A stretch of DNA of 64,000 nt, from positions 47,816-111,815 of IMG/VR virus record IMGVR_UViG_3300024308_000024; one strand, given 5' to 3'. This stretch comes from a virus. The position numbers were made by a program, and so were the translations under genes. Positions 1 to 9,234 of this stretch are shown here, piece by piece. How positions within the stretch are numbered: the stretch's first letter is position 1; each line of letters begins with the position of its first letter. The notes under the pieces were generated by a model, which searched no databases, was not told where the DNA came from, and saw only the letters and a list, made by a program, of their open reading frames with translations.

Positions 1-2
1 CT

Positions 3-1175
3 GTAGAAGAGTCTACCCCAGGTGAGGTTTTATTAACCGAAGCTTTAGGTGACTTAGCTGCTGCTGACACCCCAATCGATGCTGCAGTGGAATTAGGTCA
101 CGACCAAGAGATCCCGGAAGACGCTACCAGCTTAAATGCTGCGTTAGAATCCATGGGTTACACGAAACGTAAGTTGTCACAGGAAGCTGAAGGTTTCCGT
201 GAGATGGCTCGTCGTTTCTGGAACTTTGTCTCTGGTTTAGTGTCTCAAGCCTGGGAAGCATTCATGCGCTTTGTGGAAGCGGTGTTCTCGACGTTAGGTC
301 GTGAAAACGCGAAGAACAAAGAGTTGATTGCCCGCATCGGTAAAATCGAAGGTAAACAGCCCACGAAAGACAAAGTCTCTACGGGCACTGCCGGTAAGTA
401 CTTAACCAGCAACGGTAAAGCACCGAACAAGTTCGCTGACGCGAACGACGCGTTGAATGAAGTAGAGCGGTTACTGTCTTCTTTATTGGACAAACACTCT
501 TCTGAAATCTTAGGTTTAGCTGACGATTTAGACAAAGTGTTCACTGGGTTTAAAACCGAAGAGTCTGAGAAAGCATTGGCTGAAGCGGCTGGTAAAGCCC
601 GCGCCGCACTGCGTAACAGCAGTGTAATGGGTATCCTGCCTAAGCCAGGTAGTTCTGACGATCGCTACAAGAAAACCGAAGACGGTATTGAAGTGAAGAT
701 GTCCGCGCCTCTGCCAGGCGGTAAGTTCTTAGTGGCTCACCTTCCGACCGATGACGCTACCTCCGCTAAAGTACGATCAGCGAATTTTGCGATTGTTGAT
801 AATCCAAAATTTGAAACGTACAAAGCGGGCGATATTGACGTGCTGACACCAGCCGATCTGAAGAAATTGGTCGGTAAGTGCGCTGCCGTATTGCGTTTAG
901 TGGCAGACTATCGTAACGGTAAATCGAAGAAACTGAAAGACGCTTCTGACAAACTGAAACAGTCGTCTAAACGTTGTTCTGAAACCTTCGGTAAAGCGGA
1001 AGCTACTCCTGGTCAGAAAGAAAACTACCAGGACTTACTGCGTTACCAAACGGCATTCGCTACGTGGGCTACCCAGCCTATGGGCCGTGCGTGTGAGTTG
1101 TCGTTGCGTGTGGTGAAAGCCGCACAGGCGATGATCGCTACTCATATTGCTGCCTACCCGGTAGACAAAGAGTAA
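3..1175 (+). CDS. Probable internal virion protein, 5' end outside window
   Basis: The frame is open from the first bases of the window, so the GTG at 87 is an internal codon and the true start lies upstream; about 390 codons are visible. The first 60 visible residues are acidic and low in complexity, then comes an S-Q-E motif (about residues 59-61), followed by an amphipathic stretch rich in F and W and a helical region. A removable acidic propeptide ending at S/A-x-E is known for head proteins of phiKZ-like phages and is cut by the prohead protease; applying that here is inference. A UUCG-type terminator follows at 1186-1212. Could be any large virion protein. Confidence 0.55.
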   Translation, partial: VEESTPGEVLLTEALGDLAAADTPIDAAVELGHDQEIPEDATSLNAALESMGYTKRKLSQEAEGFREMARRFWNFVSGLVSQAWEAFMRFVEAVFSTLGRENAKNKELIARIGKIEGKQPTKDKVSTGTAGKYLTSNGKAPNKFADANDALNEVERLLSSLLDKHSSEILGLADDLDKVFTGFKTEESEKALAEAAGKARAALRNSSVMGILPKPGSSDDRYKKTEDGIEVKMSAPLPGGKFLVAHLPTDDATSAKVRSANFAIVDNPKFETYKAGDIDVLTPADLKKLVGKCAAVLRLVADYRNGKSKKLKDASDKLKQSSKRCSETFGKAEATPGQKENYQDLLRYQTAFATWATQPMGRACELSLRVVKAAQAMIATHIAAYPVDKE

Positions 1176-1185
1176 GCCATAAAAC

Positions 1186-1213
1186 AAGGAGTACCTTCGG
1201 GTACTCCTTTTAT
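1186..1213 (+). terminator. Intrinsic terminator
   Basis: A 10-bp stem (AAGGAGTACC / GGTACTCCTT) closed by a TTCG tetraloop, followed by TTTATGCC. It ends the virion-protein transcript just before the promoter at 1227. Confidence 0.85.
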
Positions 1214-1219
1214 GCCGTT

Positions 1220-1265
1220 TCGAAACTTTTATAGGTATTTAATATGGTTGGGACAATAGCCATAT
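1220..1265 (+). promoter_or_regulatory. Phage promoter with 5' leader hairpin
   Basis: TCGAA at 1220-1224, then TTTTATAGGTATTTAATAT at 1227-1245. The same block recurs at 9149, 28590, 33025 and, in variant form, at 15364, 55923 and 58084, always in intergenic DNA before a plus-strand gene. Immediately downstream ATATGG (1242-1247) pairs with CCATAT (1260-1265), a leader hairpin before the ribosome site AAGGAG of the gene at 1280. Promoter function is inferred from recurrence and position. Confidence 0.75.
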
Positions 1266-1279
1266 AAGGAGACTTAACT

Positions 1280-1918
1280 ATGTCAGCTTTAGATTTAAAT
1301 GAGTATAAAGAACGTCAAATTCGACTGTTCGCGGAAACCAAAGCAGAGCTCTTAAAGCAAACTGAGCTTACGCCAGAGGTCGTACGCGAAGTGCGTCTAT
1401 CCGTGTTGGGTTTATCCACCGCCATCGCGGATACGTTACCCGACCCACACATGAACGTGCATGTCGAGTACGCCATTCAACAAACCTTAGAACAGGTCCT
1501 GGAATGGCGTAAGAACCCACGTGTGTTAGCAGCATGCTTCGCATTAGCACAGCTGGAACTCGCTAGTGAGCTCTTCACTCAGTTTGCAACGAAGTACAGT
1601 TTAAAGTGGTACTTCATGCGTGAGACCACACGACGTGAGTTAATCCGTAAAGTCGGTGACGTGTTATACACCTTACGCACACACTGCGGTACGTACAACG
1701 AGAAAAACTGGTTATCCCTCTTTAGCGAAGATGACTTAAAGGGTCGTGAGTTTACACTCCCAAAACCTTTAGTGGCTAAAGACGCGAAAGCGACTCAGAA
1801 AGAGCTGGATCTGTACTCACCGTTACTGGTCGAGTACTACAACCAGTTCTTGGCGGTATTAAAACTGCCTAAGGAGGCACCCCAGCTGGCTGCTGCCCCC
1901 ACTGAAGCAGAAGCCTGA
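1280..1918 (+). CDS. Hypothetical protein, 212 aa
   Basis: I do not recognise this protein. It starts at ATG 1280 after a clear AAGGAG site and sits directly behind a phage promoter, so it heads a new transcription unit. The sequence looks mostly helical, with no membrane segment or signal peptide; the C-terminal tail is rich in A, P and E. Its codon use matches the surrounding phage genes. Role unknown. Confidence 0.8.
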   Translation: MSALDLNEYKERQIRLFAETKAELLKQTELTPEVVREVRLSVLGLSTAIADTLPDPHMNVHVEYAIQQTLEQVLEWRKNPRVLAACFALAQLELASELFTQFATKYSLKWYFMRETTRRELIRKVGDVLYTLRTHCGTYNEKNWLSLFSEDDLKGREFTLPKPLVAKDAKATQKELDLYSPLLVEYYNQFLAVLKLPKEAPQLAAAPTEAEA

Positions 1919-1997
1919 TAACCGGCTGATTATTCGTAGGACAGCCTTCCACAGCTGTTTTGCGATAGTAAAGAAAGACCCAACCGATGGATCATAC

Positions 1998-2318
1998 GTG
2001 CTGGAAGGAATCGCCCCTTATCAAGGCATCCCACCACACTGTGAAGACTTAATCGGTTACGGCAGTATCCGTTCTCGCAGAGCTTTAACCAAAGCCATCC
2101 TGCGCCGCATGCGTGAGACGCCGAAAGACTTACTGACTCGCGCTGTCCCTACTCCAGAGACCATTCGTTACTTACGACAAACCTACGGACATGAAAACCT
2201 CCAAGGGAAGTTCGTGGAGTCTAACTACGTCATCTTTGACGACTCTGGAAAGGAAACGGTACTGAAACCTACCGAGTGGTTCTGGTTTTTAAGCCAAGAA
2301 GAAATCGCTCGTTTATGA
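1998..2318 (+). CDS. Hypothetical protein, 106 aa
   Basis: Small basic protein of unknown function, read from GTG 1998. No ATG lies in frame nearby, and the ribosome site is weak, so the start is uncertain and the protein may begin slightly further upstream or downstream. An arginine-rich stretch (about residues 26-37) and an aromatic C-terminus (W-F-W-F) are the only striking parts. Co-directional with its neighbours. Confidence 0.6.
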   Translation: MLEGIAPYQGIPPHCEDLIGYGSIRSRRALTKAILRRMRETPKDLLTRAVPTPETIRYLRQTYGHENLQGKFVESNYVIFDDSGKETVLKPTEWFWFLSQEEIARL

Positions 2319-2376
2319 TACAAAGGCTGTGCCACCGCACAGCCTCACCCCACTCTCAAAAAAAGGAAGCTAGACT

Positions 2377-2700
2377 ATGTTCACAACCATCAAAAAACTG
2401 TTTGCCGCATTCAATACAGCAGCCCGTACTCAGGAAGACGTTGCGTTACGTCGTGCTGCTGAAAGAGCAGCAGAAAAATTTCATTTGTCACTGGTCCCTG
2501 TACATGCAGGAAACTGGGACGAAACCCAAACCAACCCGTCGATCTGTTTAGACGGAATGAATGCCTTTTACTTCACAGGTACACGTAGCTTACGTTTACC
2601 GTCTGGTGTACTTGCCAACACGTTACGGGCAGAAGTACTAAAACAGCTTCCAGACCACGTACGTGCTGACTACCGTAACCGTATCACAATCGCAGCTTAA
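2377..2700 (+). CDS. Hypothetical protein, 107 aa
   Basis: Starts at ATG 2377 with an AAAGGAAG site a few bases upstream. The N-terminal 45 residues are helical and charged, the rest is mixed. No recognisable motif. Thirteen bases separate it from the next gene, whose ribosome site AAGAGGA overlaps its stop codon, so the two are probably cotranscribed and coupled. A frame-shifted ORF over the same DNA (2276-2551) is rejected for lack of a ribosome site. Confidence 0.75.
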   Translation: MFTTIKKLFAAFNTAARTQEDVALRRAAERAAEKFHLSLVPVHAGNWDETQTNPSICLDGMNAFYFTGTRSLRLPSGVLANTLRAEVLKQLPDHVRADYRNRITIAA

Positions 2701-2713
2701 GAGGACGACCATT

Positions 2714-3676
2714 ATGTTTATTAAAGAGACTTTTGACGTACGTAAACAATTTGTGATTATCGACTTAAAATCTGGTGGGGTGAGCCCTTTCCCAGCCTGT
2801 GTACAGAAAATCGCTTTAAACTTAGAGACCCCATACGACCTTGTAGAGGAAGTGAAGTTAGGTGGTCGTAATTACGCCACCAAGTTCTTCAGCGTATTGG
2901 AGAAAGACACTGAGTGCTTCGGTGTGACGGAACGTCCTGTGATGCAATTACAGAACGTACGGTATGGCGCTGCAGCCAACACCACCTACGGCGGACAGCT
3001 ACCTGAAGTTCTGGAGTTAGCAGGTATTCAGTTTGGCTGGTGTGAGTACTTAGACTTATACACCCCAATCAAACACGTAGGAGACGTTGAGGTCTCTGGG
3101 ATAGACACGTTGCTCCTAGGTAGTTACGGTGACGCACCCCGCGTTGAGTATGGGGAGACTATGGATGAGTTTGAAGTAACGACTCCTCTGTGTGACCTCA
3201 AAGTGGAGGACGTCGCTAAAATACAAACAGGTACACGAACCTGTGTAGTGCGTCTCAACGAGCAGCTGTACTTAGCCGAAATGCAAGCCAGTGCGTTAGC
3301 GACTCGTTTGACAGACCAAGAACTACAGTACTACTTAAACACACACCTAAACCCCCATGGGTTAGAGGTCGTTGAGTTTGTAGGGTTTACGTTCTTGTCG
3401 TACCCACAGAAACTCAACGAGGGTGTGTTCTCAGTGGAGTTACTGAACCGTCCTGTGTCTAACAAAGTCGTGGCTACGGGCTATAGCTGGGAAGTGCGTG
3501 TACAGAACCGTCGTGTAGTAAGTGTGATCCCTCAGTTTGAAAACGGTGTGAAGATCACTGCTCAGGTGAGTCGTCGTATTGAACATTTCATGGCGATGCT
3601 CGGTTTAGTGAACCACAGTCACGATACTGGAGAACCTACGAACTCCATTTCAGCAGAGCACAAACACCTGCACTAA
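2714..3676 (+). CDS. Hypothetical protein, 320 aa
   Basis: ATG 2714 is preferred over the longer in-frame option at 2663 because it follows AAGAGGACG and avoids overlap with the previous gene. The product is mixed alpha/beta, without membrane segments, and ends in a histidine-rich tail. I recognise no family. It directly precedes the NADAR gene with nine bases between them, so they belong to one unit, but no shared function can be read from this. Confidence 0.75.
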   Translation: MFIKETFDVRKQFVIIDLKSGGVSPFPACVQKIALNLETPYDLVEEVKLGGRNYATKFFSVLEKDTECFGVTERPVMQLQNVRYGAAANTTYGGQLPEVLELAGIQFGWCEYLDLYTPIKHVGDVEVSGIDTLLLGSYGDAPRVEYGETMDEFEVTTPLCDLKVEDVAKIQTGTRTCVVRLNEQLYLAEMQASALATRLTDQELQYYLNTHLNPHGLEVVEFVGFTFLSYPQKLNEGVFSVELLNRPVSNKVVATGYSWEVRVQNRRVVSVIPQFENGVKITAQVSRRIEHFMAMLGLVNHSHDTGEPTNSISAEHKHLH

Positions 3677-3685
3677 GGGGTATGG

Positions 3686-4189
3686 ATGAAAACCTTCAAA
3701 GTAGGGAGCACAGAGGGTGAGTTAGAACTCACCCAACTGAGCGAGGACGGTGTGACGCATGTCAACATCTATTCCAAAGCAAGAACTGAGCTAGGGCGGT
3801 TACTGACGAATTTCTCTCCTCTGGGGTTTACGCACCCAGAGTACGGAGAGTTTAAGTCATTAGAAGCGTTCTGGTACTGGTTAGGGACGGGGAAACAATG
3901 GGACTCGTTACGTGAACTCTCGGGATACGATGCAAAACGGGTAGGAAAGAACTACCGGCAAATTCCACTCGAGAACTTTCAGGAGGAGTTCAAGCGTGCG
4001 ATTCTGTTACGTTTCCAACAACACCCTGATCTTACAAAACTGTTTCTAGCTAACACACTCCCTTTGACGCACTATTACACCTTTGGTGGCGGTGAACAAT
4101 TTGTTGTCGTGGACGCGAAGAAGTCGTTTTGGATTCTTGAGTTCTATGCCGAACTCTGGACTTCTAAACGGTTAAAGCATGTAAGCTAA
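3686..4189 (+). CDS. NADAR-family protein (YbiA-like)
   Basis: The 167-aa product has the hallmarks of the NADAR/DUF1768 family: Y-S-K-A-R-T-x-L-G-R-L-L-x-N-F-S at residues 29-44, then a conserved G-x-F-x-S-x-E (54-60) and an L-P-L-T-H-Y-Y motif near the C-terminus. Family members split N-glycosidic bonds; some remove ADP-ribose added to guanine bases of DNA by DarT-type toxins, and YbiA acts on riboflavin intermediates. In a phage the attractive inference is reversal of host DNA ADP-ribosylation, that is counter-defence, but an ordinary nucleotide-metabolism role is equally possible. Family assignment is firm, role is not. The gene is the last of its unit, closed by the hairpin at 4197. Confidence 0.85.
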   Translation: MKTFKVGSTEGELELTQLSEDGVTHVNIYSKARTELGRLLTNFSPLGFTHPEYGEFKSLEAFWYWLGTGKQWDSLRELSGYDAKRVGKNYRQIPLENFQEEFKRAILLRFQQHPDLTKLFLANTLPLTHYYTFGGGEQFVVVDAKKSFWILEFYAELWTSKRLKHVS

Positions 4190-4196
4190 AAACGTG

Positions 4197-4222
4197 TTAC
4201 GGGGCTGAAAAGCCCCGTAATC
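4197..4222 (+). terminator. Terminator hairpin
   Basis: A perfect 10-bp stem TTACGGGGCT / AGCCCCGTAA around a GAAA tetraloop, just after the NADAR gene. The U-tract is poor immediately downstream, but T-rich sequence follows about 20 bases later. Confidence 0.75.
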
Positions 4223-4271
4223 GTATAGTTTTGAACCTATTTCTTTTTTTTTGTCTCAGGGAGACATCCCC

Positions 4272-5807
4272 ATGCCTTTGATCAACTACATGCTACCAGA
4301 GACGTACCAGAGCATCACCCGTCCTGTGGCAGTATCTATTTTAAAACAGGTGTTAGCCAATAGTGGTATACACGACCAAACCTTCGTGGGGTTCTTTGGA
4401 GACCAACAAGTCCTGCGTTTAACAAATTCAGGATGGTTAGAAGAAGGAGTAGGGCCTCAGTTTGACCAACGTCAAGCGGTGTTTGTGAAACACCAAGAGC
4501 TCGAGTACGAACCGACGTTGATCGCGCAGAACTCTACCACGAAAGATCAGAAGTATTTGTTCTTAGACACCGACTTAGGGATCGCTTACCGTCCCGTTAC
4601 GACCACGATGGAAGTGACGTTGTCCTTCACGTTCCGCTCTGAAGACAAACAAGACGCGGTACGTTGGAGAGACAACTTCGTAAGGCAGCTACGGAATAAC
4701 AAAGCACATCAGCTCCACAAAGTCAGTTACCAGTATCCATTCCCACCTGCAGCGTTTGCTACCCTTTTAGAGTTACATCGTTTACGGGAAACCAAACAAG
4801 GCTACGCAGAAGACTTCGGTGTGTACTGGAAGAACCACGCTGCACTAGAAAAGTTTACGTTTATTACCAAACTGGATGGTTCGGAAATGGAACCGTACGT
4901 GCAGGAAGACCAGATCAACGTACAAGGGTGGTTCCGTGATACCCTACCTAGTGAACCCAGTAAAACCACCGGTGCAACGTACGAAGCGACGTTTGACTTT
5001 GTGTTCCAGTACCAACGTCCGATTTCGATTATTGGGAAGATTCCTGTATTGGTGCATCAACAGCCCGTACCAGCGAAACTGTATGACCGTCTACCGAGTT
5101 ATAAACCAGAAGCTTTAGCGGATAAAGGATTTATTGACGAAATCCTTGACACACCACGGAGTTTCTCGTGGTTGACGAAAGACTACACGGTAGGGATCAC
5201 TATCCCTCATTACGACGATTGGTTACCGAAGTATCCAAACGCCAACTACTTGAACATCGTCACCTCGTTGCTGTTGATTAACCCAGACACCCCTCGTACG
5301 GTACTGACGTTAACTCAGTTGGGTGAGTACGAAATCGTTCCTGAGCTTTTAGAGTATCTAAAACAAGAACGTGCATTTTTGTTTGGTGCGAATAACTGTC
5401 CAGTACAGATTGAGATCTACGAAGGGGGTGTGCCCATTGACTACACCTACTTAAGTATGGACGAGAACTTCGTGATCACTTGCAGTCGTGACTTAGACCC
5501 ACGGTTAGAGTACCGGTTTCGGTTTAACGTCCTGTGGGGCTTAGACCTGCTAGACACACAGACCGAACTACGGTTTCGTCAAAACCCTCAGGTGTGTTTA
5601 AAGGTCTTACGCTGGGTGTATCCGCCTATGCAACCCCAAGGACTTACTCCTCGGGTGATCGCTAATCGCTTAGTAGAGAAAGAAGGGTACGACAAGGTCG
5701 TAGGACGACTACGCAAAATAGGTCAACAACGTGCAACCAGTTTTGAAGTCCGGTGGTGGATGTTCAATGAGTTACTAATTAAAACCCGCAGAGGACGTTT
5801 AGCATGA
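4272..5807 (+). CDS. Probable virion structural protein, 511 aa
   Basis: ATG 4272 follows CAGGGAGAC; the longer TTG start at 4251 lies in a poly-T tract and is rejected. The protein is soluble, beta-rich and rich in aromatic residues, with no enzyme motif. It heads four genes linked by 4-10-nt overlaps (5804, 7126, 7755), a layout typical of tail or baseplate blocks in large myoviruses. I infer a structural role from size, composition and context; the exact part (baseplate, tail or neck) cannot be told. The last bases ATGA hold both its stop and the next start. Confidence 0.6.
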   Translation: MPLINYMLPETYQSITRPVAVSILKQVLANSGIHDQTFVGFFGDQQVLRLTNSGWLEEGVGPQFDQRQAVFVKHQELEYEPTLIAQNSTTKDQKYLFLDTDLGIAYRPVTTTMEVTLSFTFRSEDKQDAVRWRDNFVRQLRNNKAHQLHKVSYQYPFPPAAFATLLELHRLRETKQGYAEDFGVYWKNHAALEKFTFITKLDGSEMEPYVQEDQINVQGWFRDTLPSEPSKTTGATYEATFDFVFQYQRPISIIGKIPVLVHQQPVPAKLYDRLPSYKPEALADKGFIDEILDTPRSFSWLTKDYTVGITIPHYDDWLPKYPNANYLNIVTSLLLINPDTPRTVLTLTQLGEYEIVPELLEYLKQERAFLFGANNCPVQIEIYEGGVPIDYTYLSMDENFVITCSRDLDPRLEYRFRFNVLWGLDLLDTQTELRFRQNPQVCLKVLRWVYPPMQPQGLTPRVIANRLVEKEGYDKVVGRLRKIGQQRATSFEVRWWMFNELLIKTRRGRLA

Positions 5808-7126
5808 GTTTCTTTACCGATGACACCACACCTCCACAAACCCCTGTGGACTTAGTGACTCAACCCTACCGAGGGATTACCAACGACACGCGGTTAATCC
5901 CAACGACCGATTTACTCACACACGTCAAAGGCTCCAAGTGGGTAGTTACGTACTACAGTCAGGTGTTAGGGGTAGACAGTGAGCCTACAGCGTACTCACC
6001 CAGTATCCCTCCTGCACTCCAGCAGTACGTGCGAATCCGTGAGTTTGAGTTTAAAGTCACGACACCTATTGAGCCTCAGTCCTTAACTGAAAACGCTGAG
6101 TTCAAAGTCGAAGGGACCGCGTTTGTATTTCCGCACGTGGTACCCAACGTAGGGGATATGTTTATCGCCCCAGTCCGTCCGGGACAGCTTGGGTTCTTTA
6201 CGCTAACGTCAGCTGAGCCGAAGTCGATCTTCCAGCAACCTGCGTATGAAATCCGTTACGAGTTACGTTCCTTACTGGACGACGTCACGTCACGAGATCT
6301 TGAAAAGAAAGTCACTAAGGACGTGATCTACGTTCGTGATTTCTTACGTGTGGGTAGAAACCCAATGTTAGTCGAGTCGGAGTACGCACAGTACCAGACG
6401 TTACTGACTCTACAGCAGACGTTGATCAACCAGTACTTTGAACAAAACTACGTGCATGAGTTTGAAGCGTTCTTGGTTCCTGACCAAGACACTACCACGT
6501 ACGATCCTTACGTCGTAGACTTTATCTCCCACCTGGTTCCGAAAGACCGCTATCGGTTCTACCAGAAAGCGGAACAGCTGGTGTGCGATGACGTGAACTC
6601 AGCAACAGTCACGACACTATTTGACGTTCTACTCAAAGGAGACACGAAGCAGCTGGTGCGGTGTCGTCGTGATTTTGCGTTACTGCCTACAAAGACGGTA
6701 TTCCAACCTCCTTTGTACAGAACCATTCGCTACAGTGGGATTGACCTTGTGGTGAAGTCTGCTCAAGACCACCCCAACGCCACACGTCCGATTAACTGGA
6801 TAGGTACCCCACCTACGATCCAATCGTTCAGTGCTCAAATCAGCACCACAGAGCTTTCAGGGCTCTTACACACACAAAGTAGTGTGTCTGTACCCCTATG
6901 GCCTCTAGAGCCCGCCTACGTCGTTTCTGAGGCGTTCTACAGGGACTACGTTGCTACGTGTGTACTAGAGCAAGAACTCAAAGCGGTGTTAGACAATCAA
7001 ACCCCTCAGCTCGCCAGGGTATTAACCTTAGCACGCGATCTTGACAACCTCAGTGAAGTACAGCGGTTTTACTTTACTCCTTTAGTGTTGTTTTTAAGCG
7101 TGTATGCTTTAGGAGCGATTAACTAA
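5804..7126 (+). CDS. Probable virion structural protein, 440 aa
   Basis: The start ATG overlaps the previous stop (ATGA at 5804-5807), giving translational coupling, and the gene ends in the same way against the next. The product is beta-rich and has no signal peptide, membrane segment or catalytic motif that I can see. Its N-terminus is rich in T, P and Q. Second of four coupled genes; structural role inferred from the block it belongs to. Confidence 0.6.
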   Translation: MSFFTDDTTPPQTPVDLVTQPYRGITNDTRLIPTTDLLTHVKGSKWVVTYYSQVLGVDSEPTAYSPSIPPALQQYVRIREFEFKVTTPIEPQSLTENAEFKVEGTAFVFPHVVPNVGDMFIAPVRPGQLGFFTLTSAEPKSIFQQPAYEIRYELRSLLDDVTSRDLEKKVTKDVIYVRDFLRVGRNPMLVESEYAQYQTLLTLQQTLINQYFEQNYVHEFEAFLVPDQDTTTYDPYVVDFISHLVPKDRYRFYQKAEQLVCDDVNSATVTTLFDVLLKGDTKQLVRCRRDFALLPTKTVFQPPLYRTIRYSGIDLVVKSAQDHPNATRPINWIGTPPTIQSFSAQISTTELSGLLHTQSSVSVPLWPLEPAYVVSEAFYRDYVATCVLEQELKAVLDNQTPQLARVLTLARDLDNLSEVQRFYFTPLVLFLSVYALGAIN

Positions 7127-7764
7127 TGCGTACGTATCCTTCTTTGGAGGCTACCCCTATCTGGAAGTTGTTTAACTACTTCTGGTGGGTACAAGCTCCA
7201 CAAGTCCACTTACTGACTGATCACCACATCCAGTTGTACGGAACTCCCACCAGTGGGGACTTAAAACACGACGAAGCAGCTTTAAAGCAAATGGTGTTGT
7301 GTCAGCTCCCTGCGGTACGAGACCCAGAACAAACTCCACAGATCAAATCGATTCTAGAGTTGATCTTGGATGGCGTTCCAGTGCAGTTCGAGAAACCCCA
7401 AGAAATCGCAAAGTTGTACGACTTACTGGTCGAACACGTCCAAGTCCTCGCGGAGTACTTTAGTGAGTCGATGTTTTTCAGCCAACGTGCCATTCAAGCG
7501 TCTCCTGAGAAACAACGTGTCTTACAAGACGCGAGTGACTTACAAGAGTTTATCAACGCACTCCACCCTGTGGTAGAGCGATGGCGACCTGAGCCTGTGG
7601 CTCCTCCCTCTGACTTCTTGCAGATGTTGGAGTATTGGAGACACGGTGTGGGCACAAACCCACTCTTTGAACGTGAGCAGAAAACCTACACCAACGAAGC
7701 CCCTGACGTGTTTAACGCAGCACTCAGTGGTTTAGGTCGGGAGAGGGTACGCGCATGGCGTTAA
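7126..7764 (+). CDS. Probable virion-associated protein, 212 aa
   Basis: Third gene of the coupled block; it begins on the stop codon of its predecessor and overlaps the next gene by 10 nt. The product looks largely helical, with a tryptophan-rich N-terminus (W-K-L-F-N-Y-F-W-W-V near residues 13-22). No family recognised. Its smaller size and helical character suggest a connector or adaptor among the beta-rich neighbours, which is a guess. Confidence 0.55.
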   Translation: MRTYPSLEATPIWKLFNYFWWVQAPQVHLLTDHHIQLYGTPTSGDLKHDEAALKQMVLCQLPAVRDPEQTPQIKSILELILDGVPVQFEKPQEIAKLYDLLVEHVQVLAEYFSESMFFSQRAIQASPEKQRVLQDASDLQEFINALHPVVERWRPEPVAPPSDFLQMLEYWRHGVGTNPLFEREQKTYTNEAPDVFNAALSGLGRERVRAWR

Positions 7765-9095
7765 AACCGATGTTTTACACCGAGGCAGTACGGCAAATCC
7801 AACGTGCCCCTCGGCCTGTGTTTGTACAACTGACGGCTGAGTTTCGAGTCCCCAAAGGAAAGTTCTCTCCATGGAAGGTAGTAAACTTTGACCAAGAGAA
7901 AGACTTTGTCAAAGGGTTTATGGAAACAAGCTTTCTGGAAGTCTTAATGGTGTTAGAACAATACCGTCAATACGTGTACCCACACAGAAACGACTTAAAG
8001 GTAGATTTGAAACGGATTGTCGTCGGTGAACTACAGGGAGGGATCATCAAGTCCCTCCCACCTACGCTGCGTACTTACCGTGCTGTCCTTTTAGAGAACA
8101 CAGACCCTGGACTCTTAGGACAGAACAGTATGTCAGGTCTTGCACAAGTCAGCGGGACTCAGACCTTTGTCAACGTAAAGTTTCAGTTGATTCCAATAGA
8201 GTTTGATAAACTGCAATACGTTCGTTTTGGTGGACCTTACGTCAACTCCACACCAGGAGATTTACTCAAGTGTTTACTCACCCAAGCGATCAGCCAAACC
8301 AAAGGGTTAGAGAACGAGCGATTAAAGGGGTTGGAGTTTGTGACGCCTGATAACAAAACCGTCAGGAAACAGATCAACATCCAACACGGTGTAGAGCTTT
8401 ATAACCTACCAGGGTATCTACAGAAACATGGGGGAGGGATCTACAACAACGACATCGGTATTTTTTCACACCGACAGTTATTGTATGTATATCCGTTGTA
8501 TGACACGACGCGATACAACAAAAGTAAATATGCCGTGGACTTTTATATCATCCCACGCAACCAGGTGATCACCGAACGAACCTACGACGTAAAGAACGAT
8601 CGAGTGACTGTTGTAATTACTGGGGCAGTAAAGCATTTTGACTTTAGTGACCAAAAACAAACCTCAGAAGGCAATGGTGCAATGTTTAGCGTTGCCACCA
8701 AACAGTTTAATGAGTTTGTGAAAGTCGAGAACGGAGTGGGTGTTTTACAGCCCGATAAAACCGCAGCGACAGTACAAGTCCAGGAGCGTGAGTCTAAACT
8801 CAACAACGCTCCGATGCTTCAGCGTCGTGTGACGGACAACATCGCACGAGAGCTTTCTAAACTCTCAGCGCGTAAAGGTCAACTGGCACATTTCGTATGG
8901 AATGATGCAGACCCTGAGTTGTTAGTCCCCGGTATGCCCATGCGTATTTTCTATCAAGGCCCACAAGGCTTAGTAGAAGGCTACGGCACAGTCCTTGGGG
9001 TAGAGGCATATACCGCGTTAGAACGTCCTGGGTTTACCACAGAGACGTACCAAACCACGGCTTCGGTCATGGTGTATTTTATCCCAAAAACTTAA
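7755..9095 (+). CDS. Probable virion structural protein, 446 aa
   Basis: Last of the coupled block 4272-9095. ATG 7755 lies inside the end of the previous gene with GGGAGAGGG just upstream. The protein is mixed alpha/beta and soluble; residues 270-340 hold several long beta-like stretches. No catalytic motif seen. The 13-bp hairpin at 9106 closes the operon. Structural role is inferred from context. Confidence 0.6.
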   Translation: MALKPMFYTEAVRQIQRAPRPVFVQLTAEFRVPKGKFSPWKVVNFDQEKDFVKGFMETSFLEVLMVLEQYRQYVYPHRNDLKVDLKRIVVGELQGGIIKSLPPTLRTYRAVLLENTDPGLLGQNSMSGLAQVSGTQTFVNVKFQLIPIEFDKLQYVRFGGPYVNSTPGDLLKCLLTQAISQTKGLENERLKGLEFVTPDNKTVRKQINIQHGVELYNLPGYLQKHGGGIYNNDIGIFSHRQLLYVYPLYDTTRYNKSKYAVDFYIIPRNQVITERTYDVKNDRVTVVITGAVKHFDFSDQKQTSEGNGAMFSVATKQFNEFVKVENGVGVLQPDKTAATVQVQERESKLNNAPMLQRRVTDNIARELSKLSARKGQLAHFVWNDADPELLVPGMPMRIFYQGPQGLVEGYGTVLGVEAYTALERPGFTTETYQTTASVMVYFIPKT

Positions 9096-9105
9096 CCGAC
9101 ATAAA

Positions 9106-9136
9106 GCTACTCTAGGGCGCAGTGCCCTAGAGTAGC
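9106..9136 (+). terminator. Strong hairpin, probable terminator
   Basis: A perfect 13-bp stem (GCTACTCTAGGGC / GCCCTAGAGTAGC, loop GCAGT) after the structural operon. There is no U-tract; the next promoter element begins only a few bases later, so it may be a factor-dependent terminator or a 3'-end stabiliser. Confidence 0.65.
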
Positions 9137-9141
9137 CTGAC

Positions 9142-9192
9142 TCGAATCTTTTATAGATATTTAATATAAAGTTGATATGACGCTTGACGTCA
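9142..9192 (+). promoter_or_regulatory. Phage promoter with leader hairpin
   Basis: TCGAA at 9142-9146 followed by TTTTATAGATATTTAATAT at 9149-9167, one base off the main consensus. Downstream TGACG (9178-9182) and CGTCA (9188-9192) form a leader hairpin. It would drive the gene at 9235 and probably the small gene and structured RNA beyond. Confidence 0.75.
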
Positions 9193-9234
9193 GATCCCTA
9201 GGAATTTTCCACCCAGCCAACAGGAGCAAACACC

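Noticed and set aside
2276-2551. A 91-codon plus-strand frame
   Set aside because: It overlaps two better-supported genes and has no ribosome site.
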